Shown here piece after piece: positions 1-7,688 of a stretch of DNA of 64,000 bases. The stretch is from Ruminococcus sp. (GTDB taxonomy: Bacteria > Bacillota > Clostridia > Oscillospirales > Ruminococcaceae), in NCBI GenBank assembly GCA_017529875.1, contig JAFXNC010000050.1, positions 23,284 to 87,283 of the forward strand. The letters run 5' to 3'. Positions within the stretch are counted from its first letter, which is position 1. Every line of letters begins with the position of its first letter. A model generated the notes under the pieces. That model made no database searches. It was given only the letters and a program-made list of their open reading frames with translations, and was not told the origin of the DNA. A program made the position numbers and the translations under genes.

Positions 1-1162
1 TAGCCAGCCTGCGGGTGGAGATGAACACGATGAGCGCCGACAGCGCCAGCATACCCGCCACCACTATGGCGGTGCCTCCCACTGCAAGGCTCTTGTCGGG
101 GAGTATGGCGGTTATGGGGCTGAATATCCCGCTCATGACCCTTTCAAGGAAGATGCCGGCTATCACGCCGAGAGCCATTCCCACCAGCTCCGCTAAAGCG
201 TAGCGCAGGAAGATGATCTGAGTGATCTTCTGATCGGTGAAGCCCTGGGCTTTGAGGATGCCTAAGTTGCGAAAGTCTATCTCTATCTCGGAGCGTATGC
301 TGTGGGCGATGACCACCAGCACTATGATGAACAGCACCACCGAGAATCCCAGCACCACGTCGAGAATTATTATCATCAGCAGACCCATGTAGGTCTCGGA
401 CTGCTCCTTGGTGAGGATGCCCGCTGATTTGGTGACTACCCCTGTTTCGAGGTTGAGCTGGCGGTTGAACTTCGCGTCGGAAAGGGACTCGTCAGCCTTG
501 AATATCCTGACGATGCGGTAGATGCTGGAGCGGTCCTTGTCGCTCAGCGGCGATACCGAGGAATAAAGCTCTTCGTAGTCCTCGTCCGAGAGGAAATACT
601 GTTTCCAGCCTATCATCATGGCGCCGTTCATGGGCTCCTGAACGAAACCCTTGACCGTATACTCCCGCTCCCTGTCCTGAAACTCTGTTTTAAGGGTGTC
701 TCCCACCTTGATGCCGTGCTTGGCGCTCAGGCCGTAGGCAACGTAGATCTCCCCCTTGCCCAGGGCGGGGACAGTGTCCTCAAAGCCGTCGCAGCCGGCG
801 TTGTAGAGGTGCAGAGAGCTCTGCATCTTCGTGAAGAAGGCGCTGTTGCCGTCCTCCTTGCCGTTGGAGAAGGTTATCTTGCTGAAGTTCAGCACCGCCT
901 CGGTGACGGTCATGTCCTTAACGAGAGAGCTGTTCCTGACGCTCTGCTCCATTTCCTCGGTGAAGTACTTGCGGGCGATGAAGACGTTGGCGTCCCCCAC
1001 CCCGGCCTCCTGCTGGGCGCGATCCAGGGCGGAGTAGTAGTTCTTCCTTACCGCCAGCACCGCCGAGACCATAGCCGTGATGAGCAGAGTCAGTATCATG
1101 ACGCTGATGAAGGCGCCTTTTTTATGCTTGATATTCGCTTTGAGCAGCGTTCTGATCTCCAT
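1..1162 (-). CDS. ABC transporter permease, FtsX/MacB type (3' end cut off by window edge)
   Basis: Reading frame on the minus strand from ATG at 1162 stays open to the first bases of the window, so the C-terminus is missing (387 codons seen). A membrane segment near residues 15-38 is followed by a soluble extracytoplasmic domain of about 200 residues, then three further membrane segments, the FtsX-like permease plan. Residues VFISTRRLA are the last in frame. It lies 11 bp downstream of the ATPase gene at 1174-1935 and should be cotranscribed with it. The substrate cannot be read from the sequence; MacB/LolCE-like exporters move peptides, lipids or antibiotics. Family call is firm, function is inference. 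Confidence 0.88.
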   Translation of the reverse strand, partial: MEIRTLLKANIKHKKGAFISVMILTLLITAMVSAVLAVRKNYYSALDRAQQEAGVGDANVFIARKYFTEEMEQSVRNSSLVKDMTVTEAVLNFSKITFSNGKEDGNSAFFTKMQSSLHLYNAGCDGFEDTVPALGKGEIYVAYGLSAKHGIKVGDTLKTEFQDREREYTVKGFVQEPMNGAMMIGWKQYFLSDEDYEELYSSVSPLSDKDRSSIYRIVRIFKADESLSDAKFNRQLNLETGVVTKSAGILTKEQSETYMGLLMIIILDVVLGFSVVLFIIVLVVIAHSIRSEIEIDFRNLGILKAQGFTDQKITQIIFLRYALAELVGMALGVIAGIFLERVMSGIFSPITAILPDKSLAVGGTAIVVAGMLALSALIVFISTRRLA

Positions 1163-1173
1163 GTGCTTTCACC

Positions 1174-1935
1174 TCACCAATGCATCGAGCTGAGCCATGC
1201 GCTTACCTGAGTTTCACGGCTCTTTTCCTCCTCGGCTGTGTAGGGGGGGAGCTCCAGCTCCCCGATTATCTTGCCGTCCTCCAGGTAGAGCAGGCGGTTG
1301 GCTCTCAGCGCCGCCCGCTGGTCATGAGTGACCATTAGTATGCTTTGACCCTCCCGGTTGAGCCCGGTGAGCAGGTCAAGGACTTCGTTGGTGTTCTTGC
1401 GGTTGAGAGCGCCGGTGGGCTCGTCCGCGAAAAGCAGCGCCGGGGAGTTGATGACCGCCCTTGCGATGGCGCAGCGCTGCTGCTCGCCGCCGGACACCTG
1501 TGAGGGCAGGTGGGTCTTGATGTGGGAGATGCTCATTTTCTCCAGGAGCTCGTCGGCCTTCTGTCTCACCTCGGCGGCAGATCTGTCCTTGTTGAGATAG
1601 CCCGACACTGCCACGTTCTCGAACAGCGTCAGGTTGCTCACCAGATGCATCTGCTGGAAGATGAACCCGAAATCCCTGTGCCGCAGCGCCGCCAGCCTTT
1701 TCTCCGGGGCGGTGACGATGTTCTCCCCGGCGTAGTTGACCTCGCCGGCGGTGGCTCTGTCCATGCCGCTGAGGGCATAGAGCAGGGTGGACTTTCCCGA
1801 GCCGGAGGCTCCCATTATAACGGTGAGATCACCCTTGTATATATCAAGGTCTACATGGGACAGTATATGTATCTGTCCGCCGTTGTGCGCAAAGCTCTTG
1901 CAGAGCCCCTTGGCAGAAAGAATGGTTTCGTTCAT
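1174..1935 (-). CDS. ABC transporter ATP-binding protein (LolD/MacB type)
   Basis: 253 residues. Walker A GASGSGKST near residues 42-50, signature SGGEQQR near 147, Walker B LLFADEPTGAL and the switch histidine in MVTHDQ are all present, so it should be an active ATPase. The sequence around the signature is that of the LolD/MacB/SalX exporter group. ATG at 1935 is preceded by GGGGAGG. It is the first gene of an operon with the FtsX-type permease at 1-1162. A two-component system follows upstream on the same strand (2055-4170) but is separated by a terminator, so the exporter has its own promoter near 1970-2002 carrying direct repeats that the neighbouring response regulator may bind. Confidence 0.93.
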   Translation of the reverse strand: MNETILSAKGLCKSFAHNGGQIHILSHVDLDIYKGDLTVIMGASGSGKSTLLYALSGMDRATAGEVNYAGENIVTAPEKRLAALRHRDFGFIFQQMHLVSNLTLFENVAVSGYLNKDRSAAEVRQKADELLEKMSISHIKTHLPSQVSGGEQQRCAIARAVINSPALLFADEPTGALNRKNTNEVLDLLTGLNREGQSILMVTHDQRAALRANRLLYLEDGKIIGELELPPYTAEEEKSRETQVSAWLSSMHW

Positions 1936-1969
1936 GATATTATCCTCCCCGGTCCTGTTTGTTGTATAT

Positions 1970-2002
1970 ATTATAGCGCGGAAGTTATTAAGAAGTACTT
2001 AA
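1970..2002 (-). promoter_or_regulatory. Promoter of the ABC operon with 11-bp direct repeats
   Basis: A TATAAT -10 (minus strand, 1970-1975) has no good -35 box. Where the -35 should be, two 11-bp direct repeats lie head to tail on the plus strand: GAAGTTATTAA (1981-1991) and GAAGTACTTAA (1992-2002), 9 of 11 identical. This is the usual layout of an OmpR-family activator site. The adjacent regulator at 3496-4170 is the natural candidate; that link is inference. Confidence 0.6.
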
Positions 2003-2011
2003 GGAGACAGC

Positions 2012-2048
2012 AAAAAACGCGAAGCAGATCCCGCGATCCGCTTCGCGT
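2012..2048 (-). terminator. Rho-independent terminator after the sensor kinase
   Basis: An almost perfect 14-bp stem (2017-2030 with 2035-2048, 4-nt loop) is followed on the minus strand by a T run at 2012-2017. It lies 7 bp past the histidine kinase stop codon. Confidence 0.85.
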
Positions 2049-2054
2049 CTGAGA

Positions 2055-3512
2055 TTATTTCTGCTTGTGCTCCGTGACCGGTATCTCGAACCAGAACACC
2101 GAGCCCTTACCTTCCTCGGACTGTACTCCGAAGGCGAAGTTGTGGCGTTTGAGTATCTCCTTGCAGATAGACAGCCCCAACCCGGTGCCGACTACCTCAC
2201 GCTGCATCTTGCTGCCCCGGTAGTAGCGGTCGAAGACCTTCGGCAGCAGCTCTTTTGAAATGCCCTTGCCGTTGTCCTCCACCTCTATGCGGGTGCAGTC
2301 CTCACGGTTTATCTGGCGTATGCGTATACGCTTGTTCTCCCCGCTGTAATTTATGGCGTTGTTGATGAAGTTGTAAAGCACCTGATCCAGCTTGTCCGCG
2401 TCCGCAAAGACGATCCTGTCCTCGTCGGGCTCAAAGGCTATGTCGTAGCCGTTTTCCTCGATGACCAGAGTATACCGGGTGAGGATGTCCCTGATCTTGT
2501 CGTGCAGCGAGAACTCGCTGTAACCAAGCTCCATGTTGCCGCTTTCAAGCTTGGAGAGCTCCAGGATGTTGCTCACCAGGTTCGAGAGCCTGTCGGCCTC
2601 GTCTATGATTATGCCTAAGTGCTCGTTGCGCTTTTCCGGGTTGTCTCCGGAGAGGTCGCGTATCATCTCGGCGTAGGCCTTTACCATGGTCAGGGGAGTG
2701 CGCAGGTCGTGGGAGATGTTGGCGATGAGCTCAGAGCGCAGGCGGTTGACCTTGCCGATCTCGTCCTCGGCCTTGTTGAGCACCTCGGAGAGCTCTGTGA
2801 TCTCGCTGTATCCCCGCTCATGGAAGTCCACCGAAAAGTCTCCGTCGGCAAAGCGCTTGGCCTTGTCTTTCAGGTTCACTATGGGGTCGGAGATGCGCTT
2901 GGAGATGAACAGCGTTATGATGAACGCCAGCTCCGCGATGATTATAGTAATGTATATCAGCTGCTCCCGGATGATGCTGACGGTGGAATCCACCGGGTTT
3001 ATGGAGGACTCGATATACAGGTAGTAGCTGCTGCCCTCGGACTGAAATTTTCGGCAAAGCAGTATCTCCTCCGAACGCAGGGATTCGCTTTTTATGATCT
3101 TGGTGATCTGATCGCTGCCGCCGGATTCAAGCTCCTGTTTGAGATTGTGCATATTAAATCCCGAGGAGTTGAGCCTGTCCAGCATGAAGTAGGAAAGGCT
3201 GCCTAAGTTGTTCTCGCCCCGGATGAGCATTTCCGAGGAATCGGTGAGCACGATGCACATACTGTTGTCGAAGGCGGCGCGTTTCATGCCGCTTTCAAGC
3301 TCGCCGTTCCGGTAAGCCTCCACCAGCATATCCCCCACGTCGCTGACCGCCCTTATCCTGGCGGAGCGGTAGTACTTCTGCAAAAAGAAGTACTGGAACA
3401 CCCACAGCAGCGCCACGATGAAGATAGTGAACACGATGAAGTACACCGAGATGTAGTATCTCAGGGCGTGCTTGGTCCTGGGCGGCTTAGGGGCCTTATC
3501 TGATCTTTTCAA
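2055..3512 (-). CDS. Sensor histidine kinase, HAMP-HisKA-HATPase
   Basis: 485 residues. Membrane segment at about 20-44, an extracytoplasmic sensor domain of about 140 residues, second membrane segment at about 185-204, HAMP linker 205-257, HisKA with the phospho-acceptor His268 in NISHDLRTP, then the ATPase domain with N box (NFINNAINYS), DNGKG and GTGLGLSI. All catalytic motifs are intact. Its start overlaps the last 17 bp of the response regulator gene upstream, so the two are translationally coupled. The sensor domain has no recognisable family and the signal is unknown. The next genes on the strand encode an ABC exporter, a common target for this pairing. Confidence 0.93.
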   Translation of the reverse strand: MKRSDKAPKPPRTKHALRYYISVYFIVFTIFIVALLWVFQYFFLQKYYRSARIRAVSDVGDMLVEAYRNGELESGMKRAAFDNSMCIVLTDSSEMLIRGENNLGSLSYFMLDRLNSSGFNMHNLKQELESGGSDQITKIIKSESLRSEEILLCRKFQSEGSSYYLYIESSINPVDSTVSIIREQLIYITIIIAELAFIITLFISKRISDPIVNLKDKAKRFADGDFSVDFHERGYSEITELSEVLNKAEDEIGKVNRLRSELIANISHDLRTPLTMVKAYAEMIRDLSGDNPEKRNEHLGIIIDEADRLSNLVSNILELSKLESGNMELGYSEFSLHDKIRDILTRYTLVIEENGYDIAFEPDEDRIVFADADKLDQVLYNFINNAINYSGENKRIRIRQINREDCTRIEVEDNGKGISKELLPKVFDRYYRGSKMQREVVGTGLGLSICKEILKRHNFAFGVQSEEGKGSVFWFEIPVTEHKQK

Positions 3513-4170
3513 ACTTGTAACCCATTCCTCTCAGAGTGACTATCAGGTTGCGGTACGGCCCCAGGCTGTTTCGCAGCATCTTGATGTGGGTGTCCACAGT
3601 GCGGTCGTCGCCGTAGAAGTCAAAGCCCCACACCTCCTCAAGCAGCTTCTCCCGGGAGAGGGCGATGTTCATGTTCTTCACCAGGTAGAACAGCAGATCA
3701 TATTCTTTCGGGGTCATGGAGACCTTCTGACCGTCTATCGTGACCTCGCGGGCGGTGAAGTTTATGCACAGCCCCTCGTAGGTGATGACGTCCTCCTGCT
3801 TCTGGGCGGACTTGACCCGGTTCATGACCGCCTTGACGCGAGCCATGAGCTCCTTGGGGGAGAAGGGCTTGACCACATAGTCGTCCACGCCGATCTCGAA
3901 GCCGAACAGCTTGTCGTACTCCTCGCCGCGGGCAGAGAGCATGATCACCGGTATCTGCTTTTCCTTCCTGATCTCCTTGCAGGCCGAATATCCGTCCAGC
4001 CTGGGCATCATTATATCCATTACGATGATATCGAAATCCTGTGTTTTGGCCTTGGAAACGGCGTCCATGCCGTCCTCGGCCTCCACCACCTCGAAGCCGT
4101 TGAACTCGGCATACTCCTTGATGATGTTCCTGATCCTCATTTCGTCGTCAACGACAAGCATTCTTGGCAT
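3496..4170 (-). CDS. OmpR/PhoB-family response regulator
   Basis: 224 residues from ATG at 4170, chosen because GGGAGGT stands 9 bp upstream; an in-frame ATG at 4191 lacks a ribosome site. Receiver domain with acidic pocket DDE (residues 8-10), phospho-acceptor Asp52 in VMDIMMPRLDG and the conserved Lys in VVKPFSP, then a winged-helix DNA-binding domain ending in GMGYKFEKI. Partner of the kinase at 2055-3512, with which it overlaps. A likely target is the ABC exporter promoter at 1970-2002. Confidence 0.95.
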   Translation of the reverse strand: MPRMLVVDDEMRIRNIIKEYAEFNGFEVVEAEDGMDAVSKAKTQDFDIIVMDIMMPRLDGYSACKEIRKEKQIPVIMLSARGEEYDKLFGFEIGVDDYVVKPFSPKELMARVKAVMNRVKSAQKQEDVITYEGLCINFTAREVTIDGQKVSMTPKEYDLLFYLVKNMNIALSREKLLEEVWGFDFYGDDRTVDTHIKMLRNSLGPYRNLIVTLRGMGYKFEKIR

Positions 4171-4206
4171 AAGGGCAGACCTCCCGTACATTTTTTATCT
4201 GATACT

Positions 4207-4236
4207 ATTTTAACACTGTATATATACATTAGTCAA
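4207..4236 (-). promoter_or_regulatory. Promoter of two-component system 1
   Basis: Minus-strand TTGACT (4231-4236), 18-bp spacer, TAAAAT (4207-4212), about 37 bp before the response regulator start. Near-consensus housekeeping promoter. Confidence 0.6.
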
Positions 4237-4281
4237 GGCTTTTCACTCACTTTTCATGCAAAGAGCCGCAGATGCACATAT

Positions 4282-4977
4282 TCACAGCTCCCTGACCCAG
4301 AGTATCTCCTGGGAAAAGGGGTGGTAGTATACCCTCACCGGCACGTTCTGGGGGATGTTCCGGACGATCTCGCTTTTGACTGTCATGTCATCCACGTACA
4401 GCCGGCTCTCCGGCACGATGAGGCTTGCCGTCTGCTTGCCCAGCAGGGAGCCTGTCCTGACTATGATGCAGTCGGTAAAGCAGACCTGCCCGGGAGCCAC
4501 AGGGGGCTTGAATACATAGCTGGTCACCCACAGCGTCAGGGGCAGCTCGCACAGGCACCCCGCTATGAGGGGCGCGAAAACATAGGCGTTGTGGTCGCGA
4601 AAGCCCTTTATCAGGTATACGACCATGATGACCGCCCCGACAGTCAGGGCAGCCCATATCAGCGAGACTGCCAGAAACAGCGTAGTGCTCACCATGAGGG
4701 CTGCGAAAAGCATCACCCCGGACTTGGGCTCATCGTTTATAAAGTCTTTTACCGCAGAGATATCCGAGCCCACCGCGAAGGCTCCCGTCAGCAGCAGCAT
4801 TGCTCCTGCGGGGCAGAAAAGCAAAGCCTTGCGGCTTTTGAGCTTCCGGGGAACGGCGTCATACTCCGCCGGGGTGATGCGGTGCAGGTGCATCCGCTCC
4901 GGCTTGATGTCGGTATAATCCCTGATGAGGTCTGCATCGACCTCGGGTTTGGTCGTGTTCTTTCTGAAAACTGCCAT
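4282..4977 (-). CDS. Membrane protein of unknown function
   Basis: 231 residues, no family recognised. A charged N-terminal 45 residues (PAEYDAVPRKLKSRKA just before the membrane) is followed by about four hydrophobic segments between residues 50 and 155, then a soluble tail of about 75 residues rich in beta-type residues and ending in QEILWVREL. The tail contains a pair FTDCIIVRTGSLLGKQ that recalls a DUF3592-like extracytoplasmic domain, but this is only an impression. It lies 37 bp downstream of the GNAT gene on the same strand and may share its transcript. Confidence 0.7.
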   Translation of the reverse strand: MAVFRKNTTKPEVDADLIRDYTDIKPERMHLHRITPAEYDAVPRKLKSRKALLFCPAGAMLLLTGAFAVGSDISAVKDFINDEPKSGVMLFAALMVSTTLFLAVSLIWAALTVGAVIMVVYLIKGFRDHNAYVFAPLIAGCLCELPLTLWVTSYVFKPPVAPGQVCFTDCIIVRTGSLLGKQTASLIVPESRLYVDDMTVKSEIVRNIPQNVPVRVYYHPFSQEILWVREL

Positions 4978-5014
4978 GTTGTCTCCTTCTTTCTTTCTCT
5001 GTTGCGGTACCGGT

Positions 5015-5470
5015 TCAGCGCAGTTTCTTTTTCATCACGTCATAGCAAAGAAAATCCTCTCCGGCGGGGATGATGTTGTAGCCGGTCTCCTTGTAGCCTC
5101 GTTTGAGGTAGATGCCCTTTGCGGGGAGGGAGGCGTCTATTACCGCCTCCTCATGCTCTGCGGCGACGGTCTGCTCGGCAAAGTCCAAAAGCTCCCTGCC
5201 CAGGCCCTTGCCCTGATGCTTTGGCAGCACGAACAGCCGCAGTATCTCGTTTTCTCTGACGGTGACGGTGCCGACGGCATCCCCCCACTCATCCAGGCAC
5301 AGGAACACGCAGCCGCTGCCGATATCCCCGACGATGCTGCTGTCGCTGTGGTGGCTGAGGAAGAACTCCACCGCCCCCTCGGGGTAGTAGCGGGGGTAGA
5401 TCTCCTTTATCGCAGTCTGTGTTATGCGTTTGACTTTGTAAAAGTCCTTCATGTCTGCTTTGATTATCAT
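5015..5470 (-). CDS. GNAT-family N-acetyltransferase
   Basis: 151 residues from ATG 5470, which has AAAGGAG 7 bp upstream; the open frame continues upstream to 5650 but that part covers the promoter. The acetyl-CoA loop LPKHQGKGLGRELL (motif A, R/Q-x-x-G-x-G/A) is clear, with the beta-4 strand GTVTVREN before it and YLKRGYKETGYN at the end, all typical of GNAT enzymes. Length is normal. The acceptor is unknown. Divergently transcribed from the nitroreductase at 5640, with which it shares a back-to-back promoter region. Confidence 0.9.
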   Translation of the reverse strand: MIIKADMKDFYKVKRITQTAIKEIYPRYYPEGAVEFFLSHHSDSSIVGDIGSGCVFLCLDEWGDAVGTVTVRENEILRLFVLPKHQGKGLGRELLDFAEQTVAAEHEEAVIDASLPAKGIYLKRGYKETGYNIIPAGEDFLCYDVMKKKLR

Positions 5471-5503
5471 AGCGGCTCCTTTCTGTCTTTCGTCCCCATA
5501 CAT

Positions 5504-5532
5504 ATTATACCATAAAATGCCGGGATTTGCAA
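5504..5532 (-). promoter_or_regulatory. Promoter of the GNAT gene
   Basis: Minus strand TTGCAA (5527-5532), 17-bp spacer, TATAAT (5504-5509), 34 bp before the start codon. Confidence 0.75.
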
Positions 5533-5554
5533 CAGTCCGGCACCTGCCGGCGGC

Positions 5555-5583
5555 TTTACAAAAACTGTAAAGTGTGCTATAAT
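5555..5583 (+). promoter_or_regulatory. Promoter of the nitroreductase gene
   Basis: TTTACA (5555-5560), 17-bp spacer, TATAAT (5578-5583). Divergent to the GNAT promoter; the two -35 boxes are 22 bp apart, so one regulator could act on both. Confidence 0.75.
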
Positions 5584-5639
5584 ATACCCGGATATCCCCG
5601 GGGGTATCACGATACTGAAAACTACAAGGAGGCTTGTGC

Positions 5640-6152
5640 ATGGAATTCAAGGAAGTAGTCAGGAACCGTTATTCCTGCAAGAAATACAGCAGCAGGCAGG
5701 TCGGGGAGGATAAGCTCACGGCGATACTGGAGGCGGGACGTCTTGCCCCCACCGCCAGGAACCTTCAGGAGCAGCGCATCTATGTGATCCGCAGCGAGGA
5801 AAAGCTGGCGGTCATCGACAGGCTGACCCCCTGCCGCTACGGTGCGCTCACTGTGATAGTCGTGGCCTATGACAAGAACACCGTCTTCACCTATCCCGGA
5901 GAGAAGTACCGGTCCGGCGCCGAGGACGCCGCTATCGTTGCCACCCACATGATGCTTGCGGCGGCAGACGAGGGTGTGGACAGCTGCTGGCTCAACTACT
6001 TCGACCCGGACAAGGCAGCAGCAGAGCTGGGTCTGCCTGAGAACGAGGAGATACTCATGCTCCTTGACCTGGGCTATGCCGCCGAGGGCGCCGGCCCCCT
6101 GCCCAAGCACAGCGACAGAAAGCCCCTCTCCGAGACGGTCAAGTACCTCTGA
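5640..6152 (+). CDS. Nitroreductase-family FMN-dependent oxidoreductase
   Basis: 170 residues from ATG 5640, set by AAGGAGG at 5626-5632; a TTG at 5634 is too close to that site. Opens with VRNRYSCKKY, the phosphate-binding R-x-S/C-x-R/K-x-F/Y motif of the family, followed by LEAGRLAPTARNLQEQ, which matches the FMN-contacting APSA.N.Q stretch. The C-terminal part has LLDLGYAAEGA, the usual dinucleotide-side motif. Family members reduce nitro groups, quinones or flavins with NAD(P)H; the real substrate is unknown. Its 3' end runs into a repeat element at 6162-6290. Confidence 0.92.
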   Translation: MEFKEVVRNRYSCKKYSSRQVGEDKLTAILEAGRLAPTARNLQEQRIYVIRSEEKLAVIDRLTPCRYGALTVIVVAYDKNTVFTYPGEKYRSGAEDAAIVATHMMLAAADEGVDSCWLNYFDPDKAAAELGLPENEEILMLLDLGYAAEGAGPLPKHSDRKPLSETVKYL

Positions 6153-6161
6153 GGACGGTCC

Positions 6162-6290
6162 AATAAAGAAGAAAGAATAAAGAAAAAAGAATAAAGAATA
6201 AAAAAGGTATCGCCTCCGGCGATGATTTAATAATCGTCCGCGGACAACTTCTTTATTCTTTATTCTTTCTTTTTATTCTTTATTCTTTAA
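6162..6290. repeat. Three-way-junction repeat, copy 1
   Basis: About 129 bp. An A-rich arm of AAGAATAAAG units (6162-6206) and a T-rich arm of their complement (6249-6288) can pair as a long outer stem. Inside lie two small hairpins, GGTATCGCC/GGCGATGATT and GTCCGC/GCGGAC. The core is the reverse complement of the copies at 15576 and 38512. It fills the gap between convergent genes, and its T-rich arm runs into the stop codon of the gene at 6287. Confidence 0.85.
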
Positions 6291-6661
6291 AAACAGCTCT
6301 GCTCAGCGGGGAGCTTTATCTCCCAGTAGTACTTTCTCGCGCACTCCGGGAAGTCCTCCATTACGCCGTGCTCCGGGTCGTAGAATGTCCCCTCGCAGTA
6401 CAGGGACCAGTGCCAGCAGCGGGGGGTCTCCAGGCTCAGCAGGCTCAACGCCGGGAGCTCGCTTTTGTCGGAGGCCTGTCTGCGCTCGCCGGACAGCTCT
6501 GCTCCGAAGCGCCGGAGGGTGTCCTTCATCTCCCGGAGGGTGGTCTCCCGCTCATGGCCTACGGCCTCGGCGATCTGAGAAACCTCCATGCCCAGCACCA
6601 TAGCCAGCACCGCCTGACCGCATTGAAGGTCGGTGGGCTCTTTTATGTACCTGATCTGCAT
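6287..6661 (-). CDS. Small papain/C39-like cysteine peptidase-like protein
   Basis: 124 residues. DLQCGQAVLAMVLG near residues 11-24 looks like the catalytic Q-x-x-C-x-x-A-x-x-x-M of C39 and related papain-fold peptidases, and RCWHWSLYCEGTFYDPEHG near residues 80-98 carries the H-W-x-x-x-x-G-x-x-x-D/N pattern that follows in that fold. The protein is short for a peptidase and has no signal peptide, so it may be a cytoplasmic processing enzyme or an inactive relative. It begins 9 bp after surE and is probably cotranscribed with it. The stop codon lies inside the adjoining repeat element. Confidence 0.7.
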   Translation of the reverse strand: MQIRYIKEPTDLQCGQAVLAMVLGMEVSQIAEAVGHERETTLREMKDTLRRFGAELSGERRQASDKSELPALSLLSLETPRCWHWSLYCEGTFYDPEHGVMEDFPECARKYYWEIKLPAEQSCF

Positions 6662-6670
6662 AGGCCGCCC

Positions 6671-7384
6671 TCAGGTGATGTTCCGGGCTGTGCCCACTGA
6701 CACATACCCCTCGATCACGGCTTTGAGATCCGTGCCCTCGGCGGCCTCCCAGCGGCGCTGGCCGTCAACGGTGTACTCTACTCCGCCGTCGGGCAGGGTG
6801 CGCTCTGTGTAGCTGTCCAGGTAGAATACGTCTGTGGAGACGGTCCTGTCCCGGAGCACGCCGCCGCACTCCGCAAGGGAGCAGCCGGGGAAGTTGACGT
6901 TCCAGATCTCGTTTACCCCCAGGGGCTTGTCCATGAGCTCCGCCATAAGCTCCCTGACATACCTGTCCGTGACCTCATGGGAGCCCTCATGGCTCTCGGA
7001 GAAGGCGATGGTGTGTATCTTCTGAAAGGCTGCCTCAAAGGCGGCTCCCGCCGTGGCGGAGTACTGGATATCGCTGGCCACGTTGTAGCCCCGGTTGATG
7101 CCGGAGAAGACGTGGTCGGGCTTGCCCGGGACGATGTTCAGCACGCCGATGCGCACGCAGTCTGCGGGGGTGCCGGTGCAGGCGAAGGCTTTGACCCCCG
7201 GCACCGGGAAGGGTACGGCTCTTGCAATAAAGCTGCCGTGGAGGGAGATGCTGTGGGAGAGGGCGCTGCGCTGGCTGTCGGGTGCCACGACCCATACCTC
7301 TCCGAACTCAACGGCAGTCCGCGCCAGCCTCACGAGGCCGTCTGCGGAGATGCCGTCATCGTTTGTGATAAGTATTTTTCTCAT
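6671..7384 (-). CDS. surE: 5'/3'-nucleotidase SurE
   Basis: 237 residues. The N-terminal ILITNDDGISADGL with the metal-binding Asp-Asp pair, VWVAPDSQRSALSHSIS, TPADCVRIGV and SGINRGYNVASDIQYSATAGAA are diagnostic of SurE, a metal-dependent phosphatase acting on nucleoside monophosphates and short polyphosphate. Length is close to the family norm. Consensus promoter upstream at 7411-7439; a papain-like small protein gene follows. Confidence 0.96.
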   Translation of the reverse strand: MRKILITNDDGISADGLVRLARTAVEFGEVWVVAPDSQRSALSHSISLHGSFIARAVPFPVPGVKAFACTGTPADCVRIGVLNIVPGKPDHVFSGINRGYNVASDIQYSATAGAAFEAAFQKIHTIAFSESHEGSHEVTDRYVRELMAELMDKPLGVNEIWNVNFPGCSLAECGGVLRDRTVSTDVFYLDSYTERTLPDGGVEYTVDGQRRWEAAEGTDLKAVIEGYVSVGTARNIT

Positions 7385-7410
7385 AGTACTGCTCCCTGGT
7401 TTTTTCTTTA

Positions 7411-7439
7411 ATTATACACTGTATAAATGCCCCTGTCAA
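7411..7439 (-). promoter_or_regulatory. Consensus promoter of surE
   Basis: Minus strand TTGACA (7434-7439), 17-bp spacer, TATAAT (7411-7416): exact match to the housekeeping sigma consensus. The rest of the gap up to 7611 is AT-rich and holds nothing else that I recognise. Confidence 0.85.
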
Positions 7440-7611
7440 GGAGCGGGGAGGCCTTCCGGGGTATCCGGGAACGTCGGTCAAAAAATAACAAAAAATGAAT
7501 ATCGCCCACATTCGCGTGCAGGAAATATTTTGTTGACTTTAAATACGCTTTCTGTGTTCATATTATCCAAAAAAGTGCTGTAAATTTTTTCAAAGAAAAT
7601 GTTTTAACATA

Positions 7612-7640
7612 TTGATTTGTTATCTATCACATGATATAAT
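7612..7640 (+). promoter_or_regulatory. Promoter of the GLUG-dockerin pseudogene
   Basis: TTGATT (7612-7617), 17-bp spacer, TATAAT (7635-7640). A ribosome site AGAGAGGTG follows at about 7672. The promoter appears intact although the gene is broken. Confidence 0.7.
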
Positions 7641-7688
7641 GTATGCAGAGAAGTTTGGTTCTGAATTCTTAAGAGAGGTGTAAAAAAT

